The position numbers and the translations under genes were made by a program. Positions 1-7,704 of a DNA stretch of 11,889 nt are shown here, one piece after another. The notes under the pieces are model-generated. The model made no database searches. It was not told the DNA's origin and saw only the letters and a list, made by a program, of their open reading frames with translations. The DNA lies in the NCBI GenBank assembly GCA_024741835.1, contig JAENRP010000003.1:492901-504789 (forward strand). Reading direction: 5' to 3'. This DNA comes from Diplocarpon mali (Eukaryota > Ascomycota > Leotiomycetes > Helotiales > Drepanopezizaceae). The stretch's first letter is position 1; each line of letters starts with the position of its first letter.

Positions 1-123
1 GCGCTGCTGTTACTACGGTGGTTGTCCGGGTCGGGATTCTCATCGTCCTCGCTGTGATGGCGGGTGTCCCCATCGCCATACCCCTTGGCAGCAGAGAACC
101 AACACTAACCCCTCCCCCCTTAG

Positions 124-457
124 GCCCGCCCCCTACTTCGGCCTCGGCCTCATCGGCTTCGGATGGGGCTGCGCCGGCGACCTCAGCATGTCCTACCTGA
201 TGGACGCCTACCCGGAGATGGTCCTCGAAGGCATGGTCGGCGTGGCCGTGATCAACAACTCGATCGGCTACATCTTCACCTTCACCGCCAGCAAGTGGCT
301 GATCTACAGCGGCGTGCGCAACTGCTTCATCGCCATCTCGGTGCTGGACTTCCTATTCATCGGCCTCACGCTGCCGATGATCCTGTACGGGAAGTCGTGC
401 CGGCGGTGGACGCTGAAGCGGTACCGCGACCTTGTGGAGATCCGGGATACGATCTGA
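124..457 (+). CDS. Major facilitator superfamily transporter, 3' terminal exon (partial)
   Basis: This is the last exon of a fungal MFS permease and encodes about 110 residues up to a TGA at 455-457. Two hydrophobic helices are visible, separated by a polar loop. The first begins YFGLGLIGFGWG and leads into SYLMDAYPEM. After GMVGVAVINNSIGYIFTFTASKW comes the final helix, then a basic cytoplasmic tail (KSCRRWTLKRYRDL). The Y-L-D-Y-P-E motif before the eleventh helix, followed by a small-residue helix and a short positive tail, is typical of the C-terminal half of fungal drug:H+ antiporter-like and related MFS proteins. The exon start is set by a branch-like CTAAC and a TAG acceptor at 121-123. 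Bases 1-123 are intron plus perhaps the end of another exon, but no donor gives a convincing join. The substrate cannot be told from this fragment. The MFS call is fairly sure; the 5' boundary is not. Confidence 0.8.
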
Positions 458-716
458 AGCGTGGGAAGGCGCGCGCGCCGGGCGTGCCGCTGGGAGGAGG
501 AGGCGTCGCGTTTGCATGGCGTTGAGGTGGCGTCGGGATGGTGTTTCGCTGGGGCGCCTCACGGGGCTGCTGCGGTTGGTGCCGCTCGGTTTTCCCGCAC
601 CGGCCGTGTCACCGGCAAGACGAGAGTCTAAATCTGGCATTTGGAAGAGACGTAGACCTAGAACGCGTAGAAGCCGTAGCTAATACCACGCTGACTTAAG
701 ATTTGGAAATAACTAC
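458..716. other. Intergenic, 3' flank of the MFS gene
   Basis: No gene is supported here. Open frames on both strands overlap one another and have arginine-rich, low-information translations, as expected of GC-rich non-coding DNA. The first part should hold the 3' UTR of the transporter. I see no clear polyadenylation signal. Confidence 0.5.
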
Positions 717-1145
717 TTGTCTCTCTTCTCTTCTTACTCTCTCCTTTCCTTTCCTCTTCTCCTCTTCTCCTCTTCTCTCTTCTCCTCTCTTCCCCTTTCT
801 TCTTACTCTTTTCTCTTCTCTCTTCTCTTCTCTCCCCTCTCCTCCTCTCTTCTTACTCTTTTCTCTTCTCTCTTCTCTTCTCTTCTTACTCTCTTCTCCT
901 CTCTTTTCTCTTCTTCTCTTCCTGTCTTCTTCTCTTCTTCCTCTCTTCTTCTATTTACCTCTTCTTACTCTTTTCTCTTCTCTCTTCTCTTCTCTCCCCT
1001 CTCCTCCTCTCTTCTTACTCTCTTCTCTTCTCTCTTCTCTTCTCCTTTCTTCTCCTTTCCTTTTTCCTTCCTCTTACCTATCTTCTTCTCGCTTCTCGCT
1101 TCTCGCTTCTCGCTTCTTTTCTCCTCTCCTCTCCTCTCCTCTCCT
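717..1145. repeat. Polypyrimidine/polypurine low-complexity tract (CT-rich on + strand)
   Basis: The + strand is almost pure C and T for about 430 bp, interrupted only by scattered single A bases (mostly in CTTACT) and a few G. It is built by internal duplication. A 61-bp segment at 799-859 recurs exactly at 961-1021, 162 bp downstream, and its first 35 or so bases also occur at 849. The tract ends in four perfect TTCTCGC heptamers (1086-1113) and five CTCCT pentamers (1121-1145). Long open frames here translate to poly-Ser/Leu/Phe and are artefacts of composition. Such strand-asymmetric tracts can adopt intramolecular triplex (H-DNA) forms and are prone to slippage. Confidence 0.9.
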
Positions 1146-1578
1146 ATCTCCGCATCGCCAACGCCGGACCAGCCTCGACGAGAACGACGCAGGAGCGAGA
1201 GAGAGAGAGGGCGTCGTCGTCCCGCAGCGCCGGGCCAGGCGCACCCCGGGGCGAGGGAGATGCGTGCACGACGTCCGAGTACGCGCCGTGACTCTGCCGG
1301 GCGGCACAACCAGACGAAAATACGAATACCTGCCAAGTAGCCGGGGATGAAGAATCCGAAACAGACTCCGAGATATCACTATCAATAGCCTATCCACAGT
1401 GCGGGAGCACGGGTATCAAAACACAACAGAGCAGCACATCACAAACACACCAACCCCCTCTGTTCGTCCAGGGCCGAAACGCCCCTCCCGTGCCATCTGC
1501 CCATCCCATACTGGGGAACAGTCCCCCATAACCCCCTCCCCTTGGCTACCCCATCCGCCCCCTCCGCGGGCTCCCTCC
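1146..1578. other. Intergenic between the polypyrimidine tract and the 983-residue gene
   Basis: No gene is recognised. The right half (about 1430-1640) is C-rich on the + strand and overlaps the 3' end of the minus-strand gene, so its 3' UTR and transcription end should lie here. A short (GA)n run near 1197-1210 is the only simple repeat. Confidence 0.5.
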
Positions 1579-4500
1579 CTAAGCAACCCTCAAAACAACC
1601 CCCCACCCCAACGCCCCCGCCTCTCGAACCGCGCAAGCAAGGCACCCGCGTCCCCTGCGGCTGACGAGCGCGCTCCACCCGCGCTCCGCACAGATCGCCC
1701 GCCCAAGCATCTCCAGATCACTGCCTTCGTGTCTCTCTTTCTTCGCGCGCTTACTGCTACGTGGACGGGTGGACGCGGGGCGGGCAGGCAACGAGAGCAT
1801 CGATGCGTCGGTGCAGTCTATGACCAGGACCTTGGGGATGGTGGAGGGGGTGATGTGGGGGGGCGGCAGGGTGTGCTTGGAAGGGTGCTGTGGGGAGGCC
1901 GGAGGCGAGAGGATCAACGCAAGAGGGGCAGAGAGCGCTGTCGGCGAGAGGAGAGTGGCGAGCGGGGTTTGGGTATAGGTGAAAGCTTTGTGGAGGGGAT
2001 GGCCTGTCACCATCATCAACATCAGCCAAAGATCATGCCCGCAAGCATCCAAGAAAGTGAGGGCGAGAGCCGCACCTGATATATCCGCATTCGACAGGCC
2101 GGAAGGATCCATCAGCAAGGACAGAGTATCCGGGTGCGGCGAGTCGATACAAGGGTGCGCAGTCACGAAGTGTACGTCGTGGTTCAGTGCAACATTGACC
2201 TCGCGCTTTTCCTCGCCTGAGGCTACGACTGTGAACTTGATCATGGCAGAATACGTCTTGATGGGTGGCGCGAGGCTGAGTTGCGAGATGGGCGTGGGCT
2301 CCTCCGCTGTGGGCGTGTTCAGCCCGGACTCCGCTGCCTCGAACAGATCAAGAGATTCAAGCGTCACCGAAATGGCGTCCAGGCTGGCTTTGTCTACGGG
2401 GAGAGTGAAATCTCCCGGCAACACCGAAGAGAAGTCTGCTCCGCCAGTGACATGGCCATCTCTCTCAACCGCCTGCTTCTGCCAGAGCCTCGGTTTGCGA
2501 GCCCTCTGGTCCCAATCTGGACAATCAGTCACGACGGCTGCGCCATACCTACGGTCGCGGAGAGAACATACCGGCAGATCCATCGCGATCAACATCGATA
2601 TCAACCCAGCCCTGCTTCGCCCCTCGAGGGACAACGTCCGAGTAGACCCAGCCCATGCAGTCCGAAGCACTCTTCCTGGCAGCCAGAACCCGCCCGACAA
2701 TGCACGCCGTGCTCCAGAAACTTTGGCCGCGGTAGATGAAGCCTCCATAGAGATTCGCCTGCTCGCCGAGCCGAGATACTGCTTCGGGGTCATTCTCCAG
2801 CAATGTGGAGATCAGGAAATGGCTCAGCCCTTCCCCTGGGAGGATGAGGCCGCTGAGGTAGCAGTTGGAGAGCCAGCCGGCGGGATGGATGATGGGAGAG
2901 ACGTGATCATACCAAGACAATCCGCGCCCGGCTTGGGGTCGGCGGTTGGAAAAATACGAGGATCGTGGCGTGGATACCGTCAGTGGCGTTCCACTTGGAC
3001 TGCTCTGGATGCTCTCGGAGATGGTGATCCCATTCGACGCAGCTTTCGCCGTCAACACTTCCATGTCGGGCCAGCGGATATTCCGAGCGAAATGGAGCAG
3101 ACCACTCAGTTGGCGAGTCTGATGCCTCCCGTGGAACCTTGTCTCTTGGAGTCCGCCAGCCGCCACAGCGTCGGGCTTCGCGTTTCCAGTCAACGTCGCC
3201 ATCCATCCAGCCGGCTTCTTCCCCGCGACAGCCTCTGGGGCCGGCCTCTCGATGCGGATGTTCTCCAACCAAGTACGAGCAAGAAGGAGTGACCACTTGA
3301 TCCTCGGCGTGGCAAGTCTCTCAAACTTGTGGATATCCACGTCGGTTGCCGCCGGCACGCCGTGGTCCATGCTCATGGACATGGCGTCGAGACGGACCAA
3401 CAACTCGCAGGAGAGGAGGACCTGGACCAGGAGCCAGTATCTCTCTGTGCCCGGCTCGTGAGCTGCCTGGTTGTTAATCGAGATGCTGTCCTCCGGGTCT
3501 GGGTCTAGCGACGCGCCCCACAGGATCTGGCCAAGCCTGATGCGCCATTCCACCAGGCTGAAGTCGAACCAAATCGAGGGCGCCGCAAGCACGTCAACGA
3601 GCGCTCCGACCTGGACCTTCAGGCTGTACGGATCATCATGCTCCGTCACCCTCGTCGGCGGAAACAGGATCTGGGTGAACAATTCCGTGTACAGCTGGAC
3701 CGTCGGTCTCTGATGCTTGTCCGGATCCTCCAGGTAAAGCTTGCTCACATCCAGCAACCGCTCGATGAGCGTCGTATCCGTGAGCGGCCTCAGCCCATCC
3801 TTGCCATTTAAAAAAGCCCGGCGACGTTCCGAGATCATGCCCGAGCTGAAAGTCATGTTCTCGTCGGGGCCTGCCAGAGCATCAGCCACCCCCATCTCCA
3901 GCGCCGCTTGAAAGCCCATCGTGCCCCGCTCGATGCCATGCATGCTGAGCATATTCGGCCGCTCTCGACACCGCGGCCGAAAGTGCGCTCTCTGCTTCTC
4001 CTGCTGTGCCAGCGCTGCGTCTGGATCCCTGCTCGCCGGGACGGTGATGTGCGGCCATGCCGTGACGCAGGCCCAAGCCTCATCCTGGATCTTCCAGTGG
4101 TCCGTCAGGTCCCTTATATGTAGCTCTTCATCCCAGGGGAAGCCGACCGACGGGTGTGGAGCTCCCGTATCATGACCTTCGGCCCGGGCAAAGAACTGAG
4201 GTGCCCCGGAGAAGATCTTATGCAAATCGGCCGCCGCGATGGGCTTGATGATGCGCTCGAGCTTGACCGGCGGAGGAGGATCGGGCTGCAGGCCAGCCGG
4301 CGGTGGAGGCGGCAGTGGTTTATCCATCGGAGAGACTGGAGGTTCCGGCGGCGCGGAAGAGGCCAGCGGCGCTTGAGCGAGGGTGATCTTGTCGGGTCAG
4401 CTGCTGCTCCAAGGTGAGCGAGGGAGAGGGACGGAATGGGCTGTTTTGTACCGTGTATTTGCCCGTCTTGCGTCGGCTGGCCGTGGATGCTAGTGATCGG

Positions 4501-4649
4501 CCAGGCAGCTTGAGGAGGCAGCGGAGGTAGTCGCGTTTGGACAGCCGGCGCGGCTCTTTCTCTGCACTGAGCACCACCCGGCTGTCACTTCGCGGAGGAA
4601 GTGCCTGCTGAACGCCTCTGGATCTCTTGAGGAAGGTGAAGCTCGGCAT
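1579..4649 (-). CDS. Large conserved-looking fungal protein of unknown function, three exons, 983 residues
   Basis: I do not recognise this family. The model joins exon 1 (4649-4452), exon 2 (4387-2572) and exon 3 (2516-1579), giving 984 codons including TAG at 1579-1581. The start is ATG 4649-4647 (MPSFTFLKRSR), preceded by a CT-rich sense-strand leader. Exon 1 is basic, with RRLSKRDYLRCLLKLPG at about residues 34-50. A proline-rich linker spans about 70-106. A mostly helical body with many Trp and acidic residues runs from about 115 to 410 and includes WGASLDPDPEDSISINNQ at about 356-373. A Ser/Thr-rich loop lies at about 515-550. A segment rich in Gly, aromatic and Leu residues (GWLSNCYLSGLILPGEGLSH) starts near 569. 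The last 50 residues hold SDLEMLGRAICAERGW and RRGRGCLACAVREAGALGW. No signal peptide is evident. A downstream ATG at 4327 would give a shorter protein in the exon 2 frame. The gene is well supported; exon 1 is somewhat less so. Confidence 0.85.
2517..2571 (-). other. Intron 2 of the 983-residue gene (55 nt)
   Basis: A consensus GTATGT donor (2571-2566), a GACTGAT branch region and a TCCAG acceptor ending at 2517 join two long open frames in phase 1. The split codon becomes GAT, and the protein reads through DWDQRARKP. Unspliced, the upstream frame stops within the intron. Confidence 0.9.
4388..4451 (-). other. Intron 1 of the 983-residue gene (64 nt)
   Basis: The donor is GTACAA at 4451-4446 and the acceptor is ACAAG ending at 4388, with a CTGAC branch point just upstream. 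The join is phase 0 and gives GKYT/ITLAQAP. The TGA inside the branch sequence closes the downstream frame, so exon 2 cannot extend further upstream unspliced. The donor deviates from GTRNGT, so this is the less certain of the two introns. Confidence 0.7.
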
Positions 4650-4684
4650 CGCGCAAGAAGCCAGTCAGGCGACGTGAAGGGCAT
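4490..4684 (-). promoter_or_regulatory. Possible upstream ORF overlapping the start of the 983-residue gene
   Basis: An ATG at 4684-4682 lies 35 nt upstream of the chosen start, out of frame with it, and opens a 64-codon frame that ends inside exon 1. If the transcript begins upstream of 4684, ribosomes would meet this ATG first, which would lower expression of the main frame. The product shows no conserved features. Whether it is in the mRNA is unknown. Confidence 0.3.
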
Positions 4685-5005
4685 GGGTGGGGAGAAGCGT
4701 TGCTGCGACGGCCAGACCTGGATCTGCGTGAGGGGGAGAGGCCGACAGCGAAGCCAGAGACGACGGGAGATGTCGAGGAGGCGCGGACGGAGAAGCGGCG
4801 CACACCAGGCCCAGGCACGGCGGGCGGGGGGATGCAGCAGGAAGAATCACACCGGGCCGTGAGGTGGCTCGAGGCAGCGCAGAGAAAGAGATGGCAGGAG
4901 GAGGACAATCAATCACGCCGGCGGGCAGCTGTCGGTCGCGAGGTAGAGGAGGTGAGAGGAGGACATGGCGTGAGAGGGAAAAAGGCCGATTGATCAGCCC
5001 AGCCG
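4650..5005 (-). promoter_or_regulatory. CT-rich upstream leader/promoter of the 983-residue gene
   Basis: On the minus strand this stretch is rich in CT blocks (TCCTCCTC, CCTCTCAC, TTTTTCCCTCTC), as often seen around fungal transcription starts and in 5' leaders. No clear TATA box is seen. Open frames on both strands here give arginine- or serine-rich, uninformative translations. Confidence 0.4.
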
Positions 5006-5060
5006 GCAAGACAGGGCAAGGCCAGGCCAGGCCAGGCAAGGCTAGACAAGACAAGGCAGA
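5006..5060. repeat. Pentamer microsatellite, consensus GCAAG/GCCAG
   Basis: Eleven consecutive 5-bp units run in register, all close to GCAAG, with three identical GCCAG units in the middle and ACAAG/GCTAG variants at the edges. This is a degenerate period-5 array just upstream of the leader of the minus-strand gene. Confidence 0.75.
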
Positions 5061-5395
5061 GTAACAGCAGAAGTGATCGGATCGAATCTGACAGCTGCAT
5101 CGAGGAGAAGAGGCGCCCGACCATCCATGCGGGAGAAGTCCAGGACAGCAGCGTACGGATCCCGACTGCAGAAGCAGGTAATGCGCGTGAGCTCGCGCTC
5201 GGCACCGATGACGTGAGCTGGGACGCGCGAAGCTGTTCCCTGCCAGCGATCACGAAGCGCCCCCTCCCAGCTTGTGGCCTCAATCAGGCGTCAAACCCTC
5301 TCCGTGGCCGTCTTGATGCAGGCGGAAGGGGGGCAGATCAGACGTTGCGCGCACGAGGGCGCTTAGCAGAATCCTGGCCATGATCACGGTCCCAC
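5061..5395. other. Intergenic, no feature seen
   Basis: I see no gene, RNA gene or repeat between the pentamer array and the first LTR. The composition is moderately GC-rich and the open frames are short and unconvincing. Confidence 0.5.
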
Positions 5396-5489
5396 TGATG
5401 GAATTCTAACGGTGTAGATTCTGCGTTCGAGCTGCAGGCGTAATATACAAGGTACGATTATATAAGCCCGATCCTTGTATATTCCAACT
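5396..5489 (-). mobile_element. Solo LTR copy 1 (94 bp), degenerate copia/gypsy-like LTR
   Basis: The element is bounded by perfect 5-bp direct repeats CCCAC at 5391-5395 and 5490-5494, the expected target-site duplication. Read on the minus strand it begins AGTTGGAATATAC and ends in CCATCA, close to the TG...CA ends of an LTR (the first base is A rather than T). It shares GGTGTAGATTCTG (5411-5423) and the TATACAAGGTA block with copy 2 at 11224-11348. A perfect 11-bp inverted repeat (5442-5452 and 5473-5483, ATATACAAGG type) flanks a TATATAAG/CTTATATA box, which could be the old LTR promoter. No internal retrotransposon sequence or second LTR is adjacent, so this is a solo LTR left by recombination. 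Strand is assigned from the stronger TGTTAG-like end. Confidence 0.75.
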
Positions 5490-5643
5490 CCCACGGTACC
5501 AGGTTGGGGGGAAAATGCTTCGACGTTCGGCTCTTGTCGGCGAGAGACCGGGGATAGCTCCACCACACCCTACTCGGCTCATCGGTGGAACCTCACCAGC
5601 CCGGGCGATTTTGCGTCTCCATGACTGACTGCATCGTGCCTAG

Positions 5644-5890
5644 GCATAATACCTGCTCGTAGTGCCTACGCATAATACCTACTTGTAATATCAACTCATG
5701 ATATCTACTATATTACCTAATTATGATATCTACTATAATACCTGCTATGATACCTACTATGATATCTACTATAATACCTACTATAATACCAACTATAATA
5801 CCTCCCCATAATACCTCCCCATAATACCTCCCCATAATACCTCCCCATAATACCTCCCCATAATACCTCCCCATAATACCTCCTCGTAGC
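5644..5890. repeat. Minisatellite of 12/13-bp units (ATAATACCTACT, then ATAATACCTCCCC)
   Basis: The left part (about 5644-5794) holds degenerate 12-bp units such as ATAATACCTACT, ATGATACCTACT and ATGATATCTACT. The right part holds six perfect 13-bp units ATAATACCTCCCC (5795-5872), followed by a variant ending CTC (5873-5885). The shift from diverged AT-rich 12-mers to homogeneous C-rich 13-mers suggests recent expansion at the right end. The minus-strand frame through it (Gly/Tyr/Ile repeats) is an artefact. Confidence 0.9.
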
Positions 5891-5982
5891 ACCCACTCAA
5901 CTGCAAAGACTGACCATGCTCTCTGGTCTGTTGTCGCAACCGATCCAAGAGCGCGAGAACAAGGGTAAGGAATCAAACATCG

Positions 5983-5984
5983 NN
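5983..5984. other. Two unresolved bases (NN)
   Basis: Two Ns precede a run of seven C, about 100 bp downstream of the minisatellite. This marks a low-quality base call or consensus ambiguity. Confidence 0.95.
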
Positions 5985-6763
5985 CCCCCCCGCCTTAAAC
6001 TCTGTGCCCGAGGTGAGACTCTCGCCCGGGAGGCGCAGAGATCCAGCTCAGTCTCGTCGGCCGTAAAACAGTTCTTCCGATCGTGGGATGGGCGGCTCCC
6101 AGCATTCGATCCTCCCCCCCCGATGGGCTGGGCTGGATGCCGACGATGTGAAACCGGCCGTCGGCTAGACCGCTGCGTGCAGCCAGGGACGGCGGCGAAA
6201 CACAGACGGGGAGTGAGCAGGTCCTACGAGAGGATGTCGGGACTCGTCGTGTCGTCTGGGCTCGGGTGCTTCTGGTCCAGACGTCCCGCGTACGGGAACA
6301 GGGCCAGCTGAAGCGGCCACGGCGGAGATGGGTGCGGGGGGTGCCGTGTTCGTGTGGCCCATCTTTTCTATTGATAGTCTGCCGCCGTGCCGACCGCTCG
6401 GAGCCTGGTGGGTGGTGCCGTCAACCTATCCTCCTGCCTCCAAGGAAACCCAATACTGTCTCGAAGCCGAATCCTCCTGGACAGCACAGCCTCGCAGATC
6501 GGGAGAGGAGGCGGAAACCTCTCGCGGTACGATGACCGGTCGTAGAGCACCGCACACTTGTGCAGACCCTGCCCTCCTCCAACACACTCGCATCACTCCA
6601 ACTGTCTCACCAAAAGGCACATCGCTGCGATTGAACAGATCCTATTGTCTCTATCCGCAGATACCATACCGGGTCACTTGCAGGTACCATGAAACGCCCA
6701 GCCATGCATGGGTATACGCGCGCGGAGCACTCCCCGAACGCCAAATGCAACCACTGTCAATCC
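5985..6763. other. Intergenic, 3' flank of the Roadblock gene
   Basis: No gene is recognised. Open frames on both strands (for example a + frame from about 6328 to 6822) lack domain-like sequence, and that frame runs antisense over the Roadblock exon 2. The part near 6700-6763 should carry the 3' UTR of the minus-strand Roadblock gene. Confidence 0.5.
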
Positions 6764-7269
6764 TTACGAAGAAGGCACATCGTGAACCACCACAAAAATG
6801 TACTTGGAATCCGGAACGATGACCAATTCATGCTTTCTCGTTCTGAGGCGGAGTAGTTTGACATCGTCCTGGCGATCCATCAGTTAGCTCTGATCGTACC
6901 TCGCAGACCATATCGGGAGCGACCTACCTCAGAGTCCATATCGTGAACCAGTTGTTCCGTCGCGTTGACGTAATTCCAAACCATCTTTGCGAGATTCTCA
7001 ACGGCCTGGTCCTCCGGGGATGGCGGTGGCGGTATCGAGGCCGCCGAACCACCCATTTCGAGGCTGGGGGCCGCGGGTGTGATTGCAGCGACCGAGGAAG
7101 CGTGAGAGGCAGCCGCATTGGACGCAAATATGGTAGCCACCGTCCCCATGCTCTGGAGCACCGTCGCCGTCTTCCCGTCCATGGCAAGCGTTGCAATGAC
7201 ACCAGATTTTGTAGCTAACCGGGCGAGGGTCTCCGCTACGGATGAGGACGGTGCAGGTGGGGTTGCCAT
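6764..7269 (-). CDS. Roadblock/LC7 domain protein (dynein light chain/LAMTOR-like)
   Basis: Two exons (7269-6928 and 6868-6764) encode 148 residues ending in TAA at 6766-6764. The start ATG has a strong GCCATGG context. Residues 10-45 (VAETLARLATKSGVIATLAM...) match the first helix and strand of the Roadblock/LC7 fold. An Ala/Ser/Pro-rich insertion covers about 50-85. Helix 2 follows at 88-112 (VENLAKMVWNYVNATEQLV). The C-terminal strands are at 115-143, with LLRLRTRKHELVIVPD and the final FVVVHDVP. Family members are small homodimerising subunits of cytoplasmic dynein or of GTPase-regulating complexes. I infer a dynein or endosomal scaffold role but cannot choose between them. The last 34 residues come from a separate exon that is short but unmistakable. 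The start codon lies inside the frame of the upstream membrane-protein gene on the same strand. Confidence 0.9.
6869..6927 (-). other. Intron of the Roadblock gene (59 nt)
   Basis: Donor GTAGGT (6927-6922), branch GCTAACTGAT and acceptor GCCAG ending at 6869. The phase 0 join gives HDMDSE/DDVKLL, restoring the conserved C-terminal strands of the LC7 domain. Without splicing the frame stops within the intron. Confidence 0.92.
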
Positions 7270-7353
7270 GGCCGTCTGCGAGTCGGGTCAGTACCTTGCT
7301 CTCGGACGGCGCATCTGGCGAACTCGAGTCTGCCGATGACGAAGTTTGCTTAC

Positions 7354-7660
7354 CTATCAGGACAATGTGGTCTTGGAGGGGGAACTCAGAATCAAGGCGG
7401 GCTTGGTAGTACTTGGCGCGAGCAGTGCATTGGAGACGGAGACGAGCCAAAGCACCACGGAAAAGAAGGTAGGCAGCCAGCGCAGTGAGGGTAAAGCAGA
7501 GGGTGAGGGCAATGCCAACGATGAAGGCCTGCAGGGGATTGTCAGCATTAGCGCCGGGGTTACCTCGGCCTCGGGTGTAGGTTTCTCCTCTCCGTCAGAA
7601 GCGAGGGAAGAATTAGTCACTTACGCGCTGCTCCTGTGATTTCTTCTGTGGCAAATCCAT
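7354..7660 (-). CDS. Small predicted single-pass membrane protein, 3' end unresolved
   Basis: I do not recognise the family. Exon 1 (7660-7625) encodes MDLPQKKSQEQR. A 96-nt intron (7624-7529) has a GTAAGT donor, CTGAC branch and TGCAG acceptor. Exon 2 continues in phase 0 from 7528 with AFIVGIALTLCFTLTALAAY, a clear membrane helix (residues about 13-35). A basic juxtamembrane stretch follows, then ARAKYYQARLDSEFPLQDHIVLI. A consensus donor GTAAGC starts at 7353, with a CTGAC branch and a CGCAG acceptor at 7276. That 78-nt intron is a multiple of three, so spliced or not the frame runs on to 6998, overlapping the Roadblock gene in another frame with an implausible Cys/Gly-rich sequence. The true C-terminus is therefore unknown; only the supported part is given. 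The short Lys/Gln-rich N-terminus should face the cytosol or organelle surface, but this is inference. Confidence 0.55.
7529..7624 (-). other. Intron 1 of the small membrane-protein gene (96 nt)
   Basis: Donor GTAAGT, overlapping CTAAT/CTGAC branch candidates and acceptor CTGCAG. It removes a segment containing an early in-frame stop (TGACTAA just after the donor) and joins the basic N-terminus to the membrane helix. Confidence 0.7.
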
Positions 7661-7704
7661 TGCGAAGTTCTTACCAAGGTTGTTGTGGTGTTGTGAATCT
7701 GAAG
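7661..7704. promoter_or_regulatory. 44-bp gap between divergent start codons
   Basis: Only 44 bp separate the ATG of the minus-strand membrane-protein gene (7660) from the ATG of IPI1 (7705). This is too short for two separate core promoters and leaders, so the transcripts probably overlap at their 5' ends, or one start lies elsewhere. No TATA or CCAAT box is seen in the gap. Confidence 0.5.

Noticed and set aside
1..123. Upstream coding exon of the MFS gene in the hydrophobic third frame (VRVGILIVLAVMAG)
   Set aside because: The residues look membrane-like, but the obvious donors in that frame do not match the phase needed by the exon at 124, so it was left unassigned.
703..1350. Long + strand frames of 207-215 codons across the CT tract
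   Set aside because: Translations are poly-Ser/Leu/Phe caused by the polypyrimidine composition; two frames are open at once and no domain is present.
1979..3292. 437-codon + strand frame
   Set aside because: It lies antisense to the exons of the large minus-strand gene, crosses its intron without regard to it, and has no recognisable domain.
5795..5885. CRISPR-like array
   Set aside because: Units are directly adjacent 13-mers with no spacers, and the genome is eukaryotic.
5713..5976. Gly/Tyr-rich repeat protein on the minus strand
   Set aside because: It is the translation of the minisatellite; there is no start context or flanking coding sequence.
6328..6822. 164-codon + strand frame
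   Set aside because: It overlaps the well-supported Roadblock exon 2 antisense and shows no conserved features.
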